22,175 bases of DNA from Anaerorhabdus sp036637135 (lineage in GTDB: Bacteria; Bacillota_I; Bacilli_A; Erysipelotrichales; Erysipelotrichaceae), in contig NZ_JAVWNC010000038.1 in NCBI RefSeq assembly GCF_036637135.1, forward strand, positions 1-22,175. The letters run 5' to 3'. The position numbers were made by a program, and so were the translations under genes. Positions 1 to 7,650 of this stretch are shown piece after piece. Each line of letters opens with the position of its first letter. The first letter of the stretch is position 1. A model generated the notes under the pieces. That model saw only the letters and a program-made list of their open reading frames with translations, was not told the origin of the DNA and did not search any database.

Positions 1-59
1 TTGAAAAGTATGGTCTAACTTCTACTGAAATTATGAAACAAGTTAAAGAAAATATCTAA
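1..59 (+). CDS. 3' end of an unidentified gene
   Basis: An open frame enters from the left edge and ends at the TAA at 57-59. It encodes 18 visible residues ending in KQVKENI. A terminator hairpin directly after the stop supports this as a real gene end. Too little is visible to name a family. Confidence 0.55.
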   Translation, partial: EKYGLTSTEIMKQVKENI

Positions 60-82
60 ACAACCTCAAGGGGTTGTTTTTC
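58..82 (+). terminator. Intrinsic terminator of the left-edge gene
   Basis: The arms AAACAACC (58-65) and GGTTGTTT (72-79) form an 8-bp stem with a 6-nt loop, followed by a short T run. It overlaps the stop codon of the gene that enters from the left, so it should end that transcript before the Rieske gene. Confidence 0.75.
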
Positions 83-130
83 TTCGGATACTAATTTATA
101 TAACTTTTTAAAAATGTGATATGCTCAATA

Positions 131-136
131 TATAAT
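131..136 (+). promoter_or_regulatory. Probable -10 box of the Rieske gene
   Basis: A perfect TATAAT lies about 30 bases before the start codon, in the gap after the upstream terminator. No convincing -35 box is seen at 16-18 bases upstream (TTAAAA at 108-113), so the call rests on the -10 and on position. Confidence 0.45.
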
Positions 137-166
137 AGATAGAAACATGACTAAAGAGGGATAAAT

Positions 167-1144
167 ATGATTAAGAATCAATGGTATGCAATACTTCCAT
201 CAAAGGAAGTGAAGAAAGACAAAATCGTTGGGGTAAGAAGACTAGGATTGAATCTATGTTTGTTTAGAAATGATGAAGGAACTATTGGCTGTTTGATTGA
301 TAAGTGTACACATCGTGGTGCCGCAATCAGCAAAGGAGAACACAAAGGGAATTGTGTAGCTTGTCCTTTTCATGGCATTCGATTTGATAAGGATGGCAAA
401 ACAGTTTTGGTACCTGCCAATGGTAGAATTGCAGAGCCTGAACAACGCTTCAATGTGAAAAGTTATCTTGTAAAAGAAGCTCACGGTATGATTTATTTTT
501 GGAATGGAGACAAAGAAAAAGCAACTGAGAAGTTACCATTCTTTGATGATCAAATTACGGATGATATGGTTTATAGTGAAATGAGTGATTTGTGGCATGC
601 CCATTACTCACGATGTATTGAAAACCAATTAGATGTAGTTCACATTCCTTTTGTACATTACAATACAATTGGAAGAGGAAATAAAACAGTAGTCAATGGA
701 CCTGCAATGGAAGTTATGGGGCATACCATTTTAGTTAGTGGTAACAATAGTGTTGATCAAGGACAAGCTCCAATTAAGGCAAATGAATTAAAAATAAATC
801 CACATCTTAATCTAAAGTTTATCTTTCCAAATGTATGGCAAAATTACATTGCGGATGATCTACGCGTTGTGATTTTCTTTGCGCCTGTCGATGATGAGAA
901 TACGATGTTCTATATTCGCTTCTATACTAATAAATTTAAAATGAAGTTCTTGAATCAAACGATGGCATACTTTGGTAAGTTTGCGAATCGCGTCATTGAA
1001 AGGCAAGATAAAGTAGTAGTTGAGACACAACTTCCCAAAGCATCATCACTACTCGGTGGAGAAAATTTACTGAGAGGCGATAGTCCGATTATGACCTATC
1101 GTAAAATAAGGGATACATTACAAAAAGAGTCTGAGTCAAGTTAA
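167..1144 (+). CDS. Rieske [2Fe-2S] oxygenase-like protein
   Basis: The protein has 325 residues. An N-terminal Rieske domain carries the cluster ligands C47-x-H49 and C66-x2-H69 (CTH and CPFHG). A catalytic-domain motif follows with N153, D156, H159 and H164, the N-x2-D-x2-H-x4-H spacing of mononuclear-iron Rieske oxygenases such as the vanillate demethylase/dicamba monooxygenase group. D281 in the 'QDKVVVE' stretch is a plausible third iron ligand. A family member would use electrons from a separate reductase to hydroxylate or demethylate an organic substrate; the substrate cannot be told from sequence. The start is supported by AGAGGG at 155-160. The gene stands alone between terminators, with no ferredoxin or reductase gene beside it. 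The family call is firm; the role is unknown. Confidence 0.85.
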   Translation: MIKNQWYAILPSKEVKKDKIVGVRRLGLNLCLFRNDEGTIGCLIDKCTHRGAAISKGEHKGNCVACPFHGIRFDKDGKTVLVPANGRIAEPEQRFNVKSYLVKEAHGMIYFWNGDKEKATEKLPFFDDQITDDMVYSEMSDLWHAHYSRCIENQLDVVHIPFVHYNTIGRGNKTVVNGPAMEVMGHTILVSGNNSVDQGQAPIKANELKINPHLNLKFIFPNVWQNYIADDLRVVIFFAPVDDENTMFYIRFYTNKFKMKFLNQTMAYFGKFANRVIERQDKVVVETQLPKASSLLGGENLLRGDSPIMTYRKIRDTLQKESESS

Positions 1145-1172
1145 AAGCCATTTCTATTACGAAATGGCTTTT
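1143..1172. terminator. Bidirectional terminator between convergent genes
   Basis: A perfect 12-bp stem (AAAAGCCATTTC at 1143-1154 with GAAATGGCTTTT at 1161-1172) has a 6-nt loop. It has T-rich flanks in both directions. It serves the Rieske gene on the plus strand and the diguanylate cyclase gene on the minus strand, whose stop codon lies in the loop. Confidence 0.85.
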
Positions 1173-3469
1173 AATTTCTGTTTCAATCTTAATTGAATGA
1201 TAAATAACTGCAATACAGATGCAGTGAGTTTAAATGATTTAATTTCTTCATCAGTAAAATTTTTATTCGTTCGTGAATCTTCAAATCCAATACCACCAAA
1301 GAACTTGCCATCATCAATGATAGAACATTGAATCATGGTTTTAATAGACTGACTATCTAGTTTTTCTTTGAAATCATCTTCAAGATAATCACTACAAGGG
1401 CAATAGAAAATACCTTTATCATTAAAGTAACTTAAATAATTACTTAATGATCCTGTATACTCAATTTGACTCAGTGATTTTGAAGGGAAATTTTTATCTC
1501 TCCATTCATATGTGATCGTCGCAACTGAGCAATCTTCATTATTTTCGAAAATGTATACATGATCAACACCATAATATTGTCCAATAATCTCTAGTACTTT
1601 ACCAATATCCGATTCTAAATCTGTACTTTGAGTTAAAGCAGTTAAAGCGTATTGTGATAAGCGTTGATTTCCAATTAGAAAAGTATCTGAAACAATAGGA
1701 GTACCGGAAGCGGATTTACTTTCGACATGTGTGTTGTCTTCTGCGAAGTTGTAGATTGTATAACCGTTTCTACCCTTTGACTTTTGGATATAAAGCGCTT
1801 CATCAGCATGTTGATAAAGTGTGAGATAATCCACGGTATTTCGCTCGAACAACGCAATCCCGATACTACAACCAATTTTTTGTTGAGAGTTTGTTGGTTT
1901 AATACTTTGTAATGAATCAATCAGTACTTTAGCACGATTTTCAATAGCACTTAGTGATGGTATATGTGGGAAGTAAATGAGAAATTCATCTCCGCCAACT
2001 CTTCCTACAAAATCAGTTGCACGTGTTTTATTCTTAAGAATACCCGCAACTTCAGATAGAATGCGATCACCACATAAGTGTCCATATTTGTCATTAATTT
2101 GTTTAAAGTTATCCACATCGATAATGAATAAAGCTTGAAGAGATTTAGAACCATCAGGTTCCATACTTTGTGTAACCAAACGATTGATTGCGGATTTGTT
2201 GAACAAACCAGTTAAAGCATCACGTTGTGCTAAATCTACAAGTCTTAATTTTTGAGACATTTCCTCATCAATATCGATGATAACGCCAATAGCGCGAATT
2301 GCGATTCCCTTTTCATTGTATAGAAGTGAGAATCGGATACGAGACCAAATATATTTCTCGAATTTATTTTTTAAACGAATTTCTGTATCCACATGGGGTG
2401 ATCCGACATTGATGTTTTTAATAATCTGACGAAGGGGTTCAATGTCATCAGGATGTACGCTATCTGGAATCGTGTTTTCTTGAAGTAAACTGATAGGAAA
2501 AGGCTCGTAACCAAACTTTTCATTCCAATTTGAAGAAAATACCAATTCATCTTTTAATAGATCCCATTCAAAGATGATGTCAGTTGTTTGACTAATGACG
2601 ATTTGGTAACGTTGTAATAATAAACGTAATTCTTCCTGTTCCTTTTTTCTTGATTCAATTTCTATTAAGATACAATAGAAACAAACATCATCATCATAAG
2701 GTAGAACACTACATTTATCTAAAATCCAGATGGGTTTATTTTCGTGGTTTAATACGCGATATTCAAAATCAATATTGGGATTTCCTACTTCATGATTACG
2801 AACCGTGGATAATACATATTCACGATCCTCTGGATAAATCATATTGATATATCGGTTATCGAATTTCTCGTTAATTTCATCTGCGGTATATCCAAACATA
2901 TTTAAGAAGCTATCACTATAGGATGCGAATGTAAGGTAATCATCATTTAAACATTGATGAGCTCCGCCTGGAACTTTCGTGGTTAAACTTTCAAGTCGAC
3001 GGATATGTGCATCCAAGTCAGTTCTCAACGCTTCTGTATCTTTACGTAATAAACTTGGAACAAAATATTTTCCATCTTCTTGTGTATAGTCAGGATGCGA
3101 AAAATGCACATGACTAAGTTTCAAATCAGGATATCCTTCAAACCCAAGGGTTAAACGAACATCTTCCACAGCAAATTTAGAATCTTCCGGAATCGCTTTT
3201 AAGTTACCGTAAACTAAGCATGAGGTATCTGATAATTTTGTGAAATAAAAGTTAGAATCTTCTACGACGAATTTTCCGCTATATTCATCTAGTTGGCTAA
3301 TTATTGAGACAATGGCGTCTTCTGCACTAGAACTAAATTCATTTATACCAGTACCGATTAGTGAAAAGTCACTCGCAAGAAAATCTTGTAATGATAAAAA
3401 ATCTCGCTCGTCAAAATACTTGACCTTTAATTCATTTGTTAAGTGTAAAGCTAATTCTTCTAGATTCAC
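1157..3469 (-). CDS. Multidomain diguanylate cyclase (NTF2/SnoaL-like, PAS, PAS, GGDEF, GAF)
   Basis: The protein has 770 residues and no obvious membrane segment, so it is probably cytosolic. Residues 1-140 look like an NTF2/SnoaL-like ligand-pocket domain (GTG near 40, then VHFSHPD at 121-127). Residues 172-275 and 285-405 are PAS_3-type sensor domains. Residues 411-575 are a GGDEF domain with the active-site motif intact (GGDEF at 492-496) and an inhibitory RxxD site five residues before it (R483-D486). Residues 612-760 resemble a GAF domain. It should make cyclic-di-GMP from two GTP in response to several signals, with product feedback. The GTG start is chosen because AAGGAG lies just upstream (about 3480-3485). 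Nearby targets may include the pilus cluster, which is inference. Confidence 0.85.
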   Translation of the reverse strand: MNLEELALHLTNELKVKYFDERDFLSLQDFLASDFSLIGTGINEFSSSAEDAIVSIISQLDEYSGKFVVEDSNFYFTKLSDTSCLVYGNLKAIPEDSKFAVEDVRLTLGFEGYPDLKLSHVHFSHPDYTQEDGKYFVPSLLRKDTEALRTDLDAHIRRLESLTTKVPGGAHQCLNDDYLTFASYSDSFLNMFGYTADEINEKFDNRYINMIYPEDREYVLSTVRNHEVGNPNIDFEYRVLNHENKPIWILDKCSVLPYDDDVCFYCILIEIESRKKEQEELRLLLQRYQIVISQTTDIIFEWDLLKDELVFSSNWNEKFGYEPFPISLLQENTIPDSVHPDDIEPLRQIIKNINVGSPHVDTEIRLKNKFEKYIWSRIRFSLLYNEKGIAIRAIGVIIDIDEEMSQKLRLVDLAQRDALTGLFNKSAINRLVTQSMEPDGSKSLQALFIIDVDNFKQINDKYGHLCGDRILSEVAGILKNKTRATDFVGRVGGDEFLIYFPHIPSLSAIENRAKVLIDSLQSIKPTNSQQKIGCSIGIALFERNTVDYLTLYQHADEALYIQKSKGRNGYTIYNFAEDNTHVESKSASGTPIVSDTFLIGNQRLSQYALTALTQSTDLESDIGKVLEIIGQYYGVDHVYIFENNEDCSVATITYEWRDKNFPSKSLSQIEYTGSLSNYLSYFNDKGIFYCPCSDYLEDDFKEKLDSQSIKTMIQCSIIDDGKFFGGIGFEDSRTNKNFTDEEIKSFKLTASVLQLFIIQLRLKQKLKAIS

Positions 3470-3542
3470 AAAAAATCACTCCTTTTAGTGGGGGTTAATA
3501 CATGGTTGCAAATCAAATTATTACGAGGTATTTGTTGATTTA

Positions 3543-3548
3543 ATTCTA
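3543..3548 (-). promoter_or_regulatory. Candidate extended -10 promoter of the diguanylate cyclase gene
   Basis: On the minus strand the sequence reads TGCTAGAAT, an extended -10 element about 75 bases before the GTG start. The -35 region is weak. The 3470-3701 gap holds this and the divergent promoter of the XRE gene. Confidence 0.35.
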
Positions 3549-3633
3549 GCAAACAAAGGATTAAAATACTATCTAATTATTTTATGCGTGAAAATGAGCC
3601 TTTTTTGTGAATGTGCAACGGAGCGTGGCGGAA

Positions 3634-3664
3634 TTGTAAAGTAGGAATGGTAGAGTGCTATAAT
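3634..3664 (+). promoter_or_regulatory. Promoter of the XRE regulator gene
   Basis: An extended -10 (TGC TATAAT, box at 3659-3664) lies 37 bases before the ATG. A weak TTGTAA at 3634-3639 sits at long spacing (19). Transcription would begin near 3671, which rules out the in-frame TTG at 3669 as start codon. Confidence 0.5.
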
Positions 3665-3701
3665 TGATTTGTGTACAATTTCTATGGAAGGTAGGGATTT
3701 T

Positions 3702-4295
3702 ATGAAATTCAATGAAAAGCTATTAAAGCTACGTAAAGAAAAAGGATATTCTCAAGAAGAACTTGCACAAATGTTGGGAGTATCAAGACAAGCAATATCA
3801 AAATGGGAGGTTAGCGATTCGTATCCAGAAATAGAAAATGTCTTAGAAATAAGTAAACTATTTCAAGTTTCAACGGATTATTTACTAAATGATCAGCAAG
3901 AAGAAATGAATGTATTAAAAGAAGAGAGTGAAAAGAAACATTATGGATTTTTATTAGGTGTAATTATAAGTGTAATCGGTCTTATCTTTTCTGCAATGGG
4001 ATGGTATGAAAATCAAACATTCAGAGAAATATCGATTGGGATTATCATTCAATTGGGTGGTGTTGTGACATATGAATTATTAAAAGGAAATCGAAGCAAA
4101 GATTTTGTGTTCTATTCGATCTTTGTTTTATTGGTATTTCCTTATGTTTCTATGATGCTCGGTATGTATATTTTAAATTTTTACCCAAGCCCATATGAAT
4201 TTTTTATGCCTTTTATTGTAAATGGTGTGATTTATATTTTCTTGTGTGGCGTGGGAATTGTACTTGCTAAAATAATAACTAGAAAAGATAAATGA
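3702..4295 (+). CDS. XRE-family regulator with C-terminal membrane domain
   Basis: The protein has 197 residues. Residues 5-62 form a Cro/CI-type helix-turn-helix (SQEELAQMLGVSRQ, then KWE and YPEIENV), typical of the large group of Bacillota XRE proteins. Residues 81-102, 110-126, 134-160 and 167-190 are four hydrophobic segments, so the DNA-binding domain is tethered to the membrane. The start at 3702 is preferred over the upstream TTG because AGGG at 3693-3696 is well placed and the TTG falls at the predicted transcription start. The MATE gene follows 90 bases downstream with its own -10 box. Control of that exporter is an inference from position; such regulators may sense membrane or drug stress. 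Confidence 0.85.
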   Translation: MKFNEKLLKLRKEKGYSQEELAQMLGVSRQAISKWEVSDSYPEIENVLEISKLFQVSTDYLLNDQQEEMNVLKEESEKKHYGFLLGVIISVIGLIFSAMGWYENQTFREISIGIIIQLGGVVTYELLKGNRSKDFVFYSIFVLLVFPYVSMMLGMYILNFYPSPYEFFMPFIVNGVIYIFLCGVGIVLAKIITRKDK

Positions 4296-4354
4296 ATGTA
4301 ACCGGTTGCGTATGTTGTTCGCTTGAAATAAAACTAGTTAATTGATGCTGGGTT

Positions 4355-4363
4355 TGTTATAAT
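4355..4363 (+). promoter_or_regulatory. Extended -10 promoter of the MATE gene
   Basis: TGT TATAAT (box at 4358-4363) is an extended -10 about 22 bases before the ATG. The -35 position reads TAGTTA, a poor match. An 8-bp palindrome AACCGGTT lies near 4300-4307, between the XRE stop and this promoter. Confidence 0.45.
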
Positions 4364-4385
4364 ACCCTGTATTGGGGGCGAGAAT

Positions 4386-5738
4386 ATGACAACAATCAAA
4401 ACGAATAAAATGGCCACTTGGTCAATACCTAAATTACTATTCTCCATGAGTATCCCGGCAATGTTTTCGATGCTTATACAAGCACTTTATAATATTGTAG
4501 ATACAGTTTACATTTCGCAAATATCGGAACAAGCGATGTTTGCTCTTGGGTTAGTATTTCCAATGCAAATGATAGTTACTTCCTTATCTTTAGGAGGTGC
4601 GATTGGGACATCGACATTAGTAGCTCGACGTCTTGGTCAACAAAATCATGCAGAAGCAAATAAGACGGCATCAACTGGTCTTATCTTAGCTTTATTCCAC
4701 ACTGCACTTTGTGCAATCGTGGGAATCTTCTTATCAAAACCATTCTTATCTTTATTTACGCAAGATGCAACAGTCTTAGCGATGGGGTATGATTACTTAA
4801 GTATTGTTATGGTTTGTAGTATTGGTGTCTTTGTGGGAATGTACTTTGAGAGAATATTCCAAGCACAAGGCAATATGATTCTACCAATGATTTCATTATT
4901 AATTGGGGCAATCACAAACATTATCTTGGACCCTATATTCATCTTTGGTTACTTTGGTATCCCGGCAATGGGTGTTAAGGGTGCTGCTATTGCGACAGTA
5001 ATTGGGCAGATCTTTGGAATGATCTTTATTACATGCTGCATGGCTTTTGGTAAGCATGAAGTGAAATTTCAATTTAAAGGATTACACTTACGTTGGCAAC
5101 GTATTAAAGCAATCTATGCTGTGGGCTTACCAGTTGCGATTATGAATGCAGTAGGTTCTGTCACAACAACATGTATGAACTTTGTATTAGTTAATTATTC
5201 CGATGCGGCGGTTACCGCATTAAGTATTTACTTTAAATTAAACTCATTTGTGTTCATGCCTGTCTTTGGATTAAACCAAGGGGCATTACCAATCTTATCG
5301 TATAACTTTGGGTCACAAGATGTTGAACGTTATAAAAAGACAGTTAAGTTGTACCTTATAACTGCGATTAGCTTAATGACTGCTGGTACAATCTTATTTA
5401 TGTTTGGTACGGATTTATTGCTTGGTTTATTTAATCCATCACCAGCGTTATTAGAGGTTGCACATGTTGCACTCATTATTATTTCAATATCCTTTGTGTT
5501 TGCGGGTGCATCTATTTCGATGAATACCGTATTCCAGTCTTTAGGAAAAGGGATGTCGAGTATGATTATGACATTGTTACGTCAATTGATATTCCTTGTA
5601 CCATTCGCATTTATTTTCGGAGAATTGTGGGGACTTAATGGCGTTTGGGCGTCATATCCGGTTGCGGAAATAATTGTAGTCTTGATTTATATCCCAATTT
5701 GTTATAAAACATTTAAGAAGGCATTTAATTTAGTGTAA
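4386..5738 (+). CDS. MATE-family multidrug/cation antiporter
   Basis: The protein has 450 residues, the normal length for the family, with about 12 hydrophobic segments in two homologous halves. The first half opens with a helix containing 'ALYNIVDTVYIS' and then 'GGAIGTSTLVARRLGQ'. The second contains 'AVGLPVAIMNAVGS' and 'LNQGALPILSYNFGSQ', the hallmark repeat of MATE exporters of the MepA/NorM type. It should export cationic compounds in exchange for sodium ions or protons across the cytoplasmic membrane; the substrate cannot be predicted. The start has GGGGGCGAG upstream. A membrane XRE regulator lies before it and a 46-codon gene starts 12 bases after its stop. Confidence 0.92.
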   Translation: MTTIKTNKMATWSIPKLLFSMSIPAMFSMLIQALYNIVDTVYISQISEQAMFALGLVFPMQMIVTSLSLGGAIGTSTLVARRLGQQNHAEANKTASTGLILALFHTALCAIVGIFLSKPFLSLFTQDATVLAMGYDYLSIVMVCSIGVFVGMYFERIFQAQGNMILPMISLLIGAITNIILDPIFIFGYFGIPAMGVKGAAIATVIGQIFGMIFITCCMAFGKHEVKFQFKGLHLRWQRIKAIYAVGLPVAIMNAVGSVTTTCMNFVLVNYSDAAVTALSIYFKLNSFVFMPVFGLNQGALPILSYNFGSQDVERYKKTVKLYLITAISLMTAGTILFMFGTDLLLGLFNPSPALLEVAHVALIIISISFVFAGASISMNTVFQSLGKGMSSMIMTLLRQLIFLVPFAFIFGELWGLNGVWASYPVAEIIVVLIYIPICYKTFKKAFNLV

Positions 5739-5749
5739 GAGGTGAGATT

Positions 5750-5890
5750 GTGAAGCCGAATGAAGATATTAAAAATGAACTTGATGAAATCTTAAGAAAG
5801 CTCGATGAAGCTGAAAAAGAATTTACATCAAAAATGAAAGAATTTAATTTACAAGAAACAAGTCAAAAGGACCAACAAACAACAGATTAA
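5750..5890 (+). CDS. Small hypothetical coiled-coil protein (46 aa)
   Basis: A GTG-started frame of 46 codons lies between the MATE and YitT genes. It has a good ribosome binding site (AGAGGTGAG at 5738-5746) and begins 11 bases after the MATE stop, so it is probably cotranscribed and translationally coupled. The product is highly charged and helical, with leucines at heptad-like spacing (ELDEILRKLDEAEKEF), then a polar glutamine/threonine tail. There are no cysteines, no membrane segment and no known motif. A terminator-like hairpin follows its stop, which supports it as the last gene of the unit. I do not recognise a family; it could be a small accessory protein of the exporter. Confidence 0.65.
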   Translation: MKPNEDIKNELDEILRKLDEAEKEFTSKMKEFNLQETSQKDQQTTD

Positions 5891-5896
5891 AAAATG

Positions 5897-5925
5897 AGGT
5901 TTATCAGTCGATAAACCTTTAATAT
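5897..5925 (+). terminator. Terminator after the MATE/small-gene unit
   Basis: A perfect 9-bp stem, AGGTTTATC (5897-5905) with GATAAACCT (5910-5918), has a 4-nt loop and is followed by TTAATATT. The T run is short, so termination may be partial and some transcripts may continue into the YitT gene. Confidence 0.6.
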
Positions 5926-5943
5926 TCTAAAGGAGAAGTAGGC

Positions 5944-6786
5944 ATGAATAAAAAGATTTTAGATTTCGCTATGGTAGTTGCGGGAAATATCCTAATAGCA
6001 TTTGGGGTTTCAGTTTTTATCTTGCCATATAACATCTTATCAGGAGGATTAGCAGGCATTGGTATCGCCTTATATCCGTTTATAAAAATAGAGCCAACGA
6101 TGTTCGTTAACTTCTTTACAATTGCGTTATTCTTATTGGGTGCTGCATTACTGGGTAAGACATTTGCGATTAAGACAATGATCAGTTCTATTGTTTATCC
6201 AATTGCACTTGTTTTATTTCAAGGGAAGTTTCATATCCAAGTTGATCCATTGTTAGCGGCTCTTTATGGAGGGTTACTTAGTGGTATTGGTGCGGGGATT
6301 GCGATGCGTACAGGCGCGAGTACTGGCGGAATTAATGTTGTAACAATGATTCTGCATAAGTATTCAAGTTTAAGCTTATCAACACTTGTCTTAATATTAG
6401 ATGCAATTGCGGTAGGTCTTGGGTTATTCTCGATGGGTATTGAAGCTGTGTTGATAGGATTTATTGCGGTATGGGCAGGATCACAAGCAGTTGATAAAGT
6501 CTTACTAATGGGATTACAAGATGCAAAGGCAGTTCAAATTATATCTCCGAAATACCAAGAAATCTCAGATGCAATTCATGAGAAAATGGTACGTGGTACA
6601 ACACTACTTCACGCTGAGGGTGGATATTCTCACGAGGAAAGAAAAGTAGTATTAACAGTAGTAAGCAAAAATCAATATCGTGAATTAACACGAGTTGTGA
6701 GTGAAATTGACCCAAGTGCATTCATTGTAATGAGTGATACCAATGAAGTACAAGGATTGGGATTCTCATACGACTTCAAAGTATAA
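5944..6786 (+). CDS. YitT family membrane protein (DUF161/DUF2179)
   Basis: The protein has 280 residues, typical for YitT proteins. Five or so hydrophobic segments fill residues 7-190 and include the signature stretch 'GAGIAMRTGASTGG' (116-129) and the early 'ILPYNILSGGLAGIG' region. A soluble C-terminal DUF2179 domain follows (about 218-275, 'GTTLLHAEGGYS' and 'EVQGLGF'). The family is widespread in Bacillota; its transport or regulatory function is not firmly established. AAAGGAG lies about 9 bases before the ATG. It sits downstream of the MATE/small-gene unit across a weak hairpin and ends at a bidirectional terminator. Confidence 0.92.
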   Translation: MNKKILDFAMVVAGNILIAFGVSVFILPYNILSGGLAGIGIALYPFIKIEPTMFVNFFTIALFLLGAALLGKTFAIKTMISSIVYPIALVLFQGKFHIQVDPLLAALYGGLLSGIGAGIAMRTGASTGGINVVTMILHKYSSLSLSTLVLILDAIAVGLGLFSMGIEAVLIGFIAVWAGSQAVDKVLLMGLQDAKAVQIISPKYQEISDAIHEKMVRGTTLLHAEGGYSHEERKVVLTVVSKNQYRELTRVVSEIDPSAFIVMSDTNEVQGLGFSYDFKV

Positions 6787-6814
6787 AAATAACCACTGTG
6801 TAGTGGTTATTTTT
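6785..6814. terminator. Bidirectional terminator (YitT gene and glucosaminidase-like gene)
   Basis: AAAAATAACCACT (6785-6797) pairs perfectly with AGTGGTTATTTTT (6802-6814) around a 4-nt loop, with A and T runs on the two sides. The stop codon of the minus-strand gene (6807-6809) lies inside the right arm. Confidence 0.88.
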
Positions 6815-7496
6815 TTAGGTTTTCGATTAATAAATCATATTCTTGACGAACTTCTGTTTGTTTCTTTTCAATCGCATCATTGATACGTTTCATAATCTTA
6901 CGTACGTTAGGCGCCCATGTTTCACTACCAGGAGCATAGCGAGCTGCCATCTCTTCAGGTGTATCTGAACCTTTTTCAGCATAACTAACCAATAAGTTTA
7001 AGAAAGCTTCAATTCCAGCTTCCTTGCTTTCAAAGCGAGTCCATTCGCCACCGGAACGCATACCACCAAAGTTATGCTTATTAACACAAATGTTACTTGT
7101 ACCATCTCCTGTTTCCCATGCAGCAAGTGCTACAACATAGACAGGATCAAGTCCTAATTCAATAGAACGATCATAGAAATATTCAATTTGACCACTCATT
7201 TCACCTTTAAGACTTTCGTCAATCGCAATACGTTTAGCTTCTTCTATCTTTGTGGTTTGTAAGTTCAACAAATCAATCAATTGTTGATTGAACTTATCTG
7301 TAGAAGTAATTCCTTGATCACATGATAATAAACCAGATGCAATCTCTACAGCCTCATTTCCACCTGGAGTTACAGGTTCTGTGGGAGTAGGTGTACACGC
7401 TGAAGGTAATTCAGCTTCTACTACAGTTATATGAGGAAGATAACCAAGGATTAATCCAAAGACAACCAAGGTAATTCCTACTATTTTCTTTTTCAT
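6807..7496 (-). CDS. Secreted or membrane-anchored glucosaminidase-like (lysozyme-fold) protein
   Basis: The protein has 229 residues. Residues 5-27 are a signal peptide or signal anchor, followed by a proline/threonine linker (about 35-46). Residues 100-205 match the N-acetylglucosaminidase/FlgJ-type lysozyme fold: E128 in 'AAWETGDGTS' is the probable catalytic acid, then 'NKHNFGGM' (139-146), 'FESKEAGIEAF' (155-165) and 'YAPGSETWAPNV' (187-198). It should cleave cell-wall glycan outside the membrane. A charged helical tail closes the protein. GAGGTGA lies upstream of the ATG. It is transcribed away from the metal ATPase gene. The four cysteines (C34, C59, C137 and none beyond the linker core otherwise noted) are not in a known pattern. 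Confidence 0.75.
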   Translation of the reverse strand: MKKKIVGITLVVFGLILGYLPHITVVEAELPSACTPTPTEPVTPGGNEAVEIASGLLSCDQGITSTDKFNQQLIDLLNLQTTKIEEAKRIAIDESLKGEMSGQIEYFYDRSIELGLDPVYVVALAAWETGDGTSNICVNKHNFGGMRSGGEWTRFESKEAGIEAFLNLLVSYAEKGSDTPEEMAARYAPGSETWAPNVRKIMKRINDAIEKKQTEVRQEYDLLIENLKK

Positions 7497-7515
7497 TTAT
7501 TCACCTCAAATTTGA

Positions 7516-7525
7516 ACAACGTTGT
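7516..7525. repeat. Short palindrome upstream of the glucosaminidase-like gene
   Basis: ACAACGTTGT is a perfect 10-bp palindrome lying 20-30 bases upstream of the minus-strand start, next to a TATAAA-like box (7529-7534, minus strand). It could be an operator half-site or chance. Confidence 0.25.
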
Positions 7526-7583
7526 AATTTTATAGGATTTGGATGAAAAACGCAAATTTCAGACATATTTTACAGTTTATATA

Positions 7584-7612
7584 TTGACAAGATAATGGTA
7601 AATATATATACT
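7584..7612 (+). promoter_or_regulatory. Promoter of the metal ATPase gene
   Basis: A perfect -35 TTGACA (7584-7589) and a -10 TATACT (7607-7612) are separated by 17 bases. Transcription should start near 7619, inside the inverted repeat at 7611-7638, which is the expected arrangement for repression. Confidence 0.8.
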
Positions 7613-7638
7613 ACATATGAACATATATTCATATGTAG
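7611..7638. promoter_or_regulatory. ArsR/SmtB-type metal-sensor operator
   Basis: CTACATATGAA (7611-7621) and TTCATATGTAG (7628-7638) are perfect 11-bp inverted arms around CATATA. The core TGAACATATATTCA matches the known operator form of zinc/cadmium sensors of the SmtB/ArsR family (CzrA, NmtR and relatives). It overlaps the -10 box and transcription start of the ATPase gene. No ArsR gene is in the window, so the repressor would act from elsewhere. Confidence 0.7.
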
Positions 7639-7650
7639 TGAGGTAGAAAG

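Noticed and set aside
254..484. Minus-strand frame of 76 codons inside the Rieske gene
   Set aside because: It lies fully within a well-supported gene, has no family motif and looks like a shadow frame.
3669..3701. TTG start extending the XRE regulator by 11 residues
   Set aside because: The TTG sits at the predicted transcription start, and the ATG at 3702 has a well-placed ribosome binding site and starts the helix-turn-helix directly.
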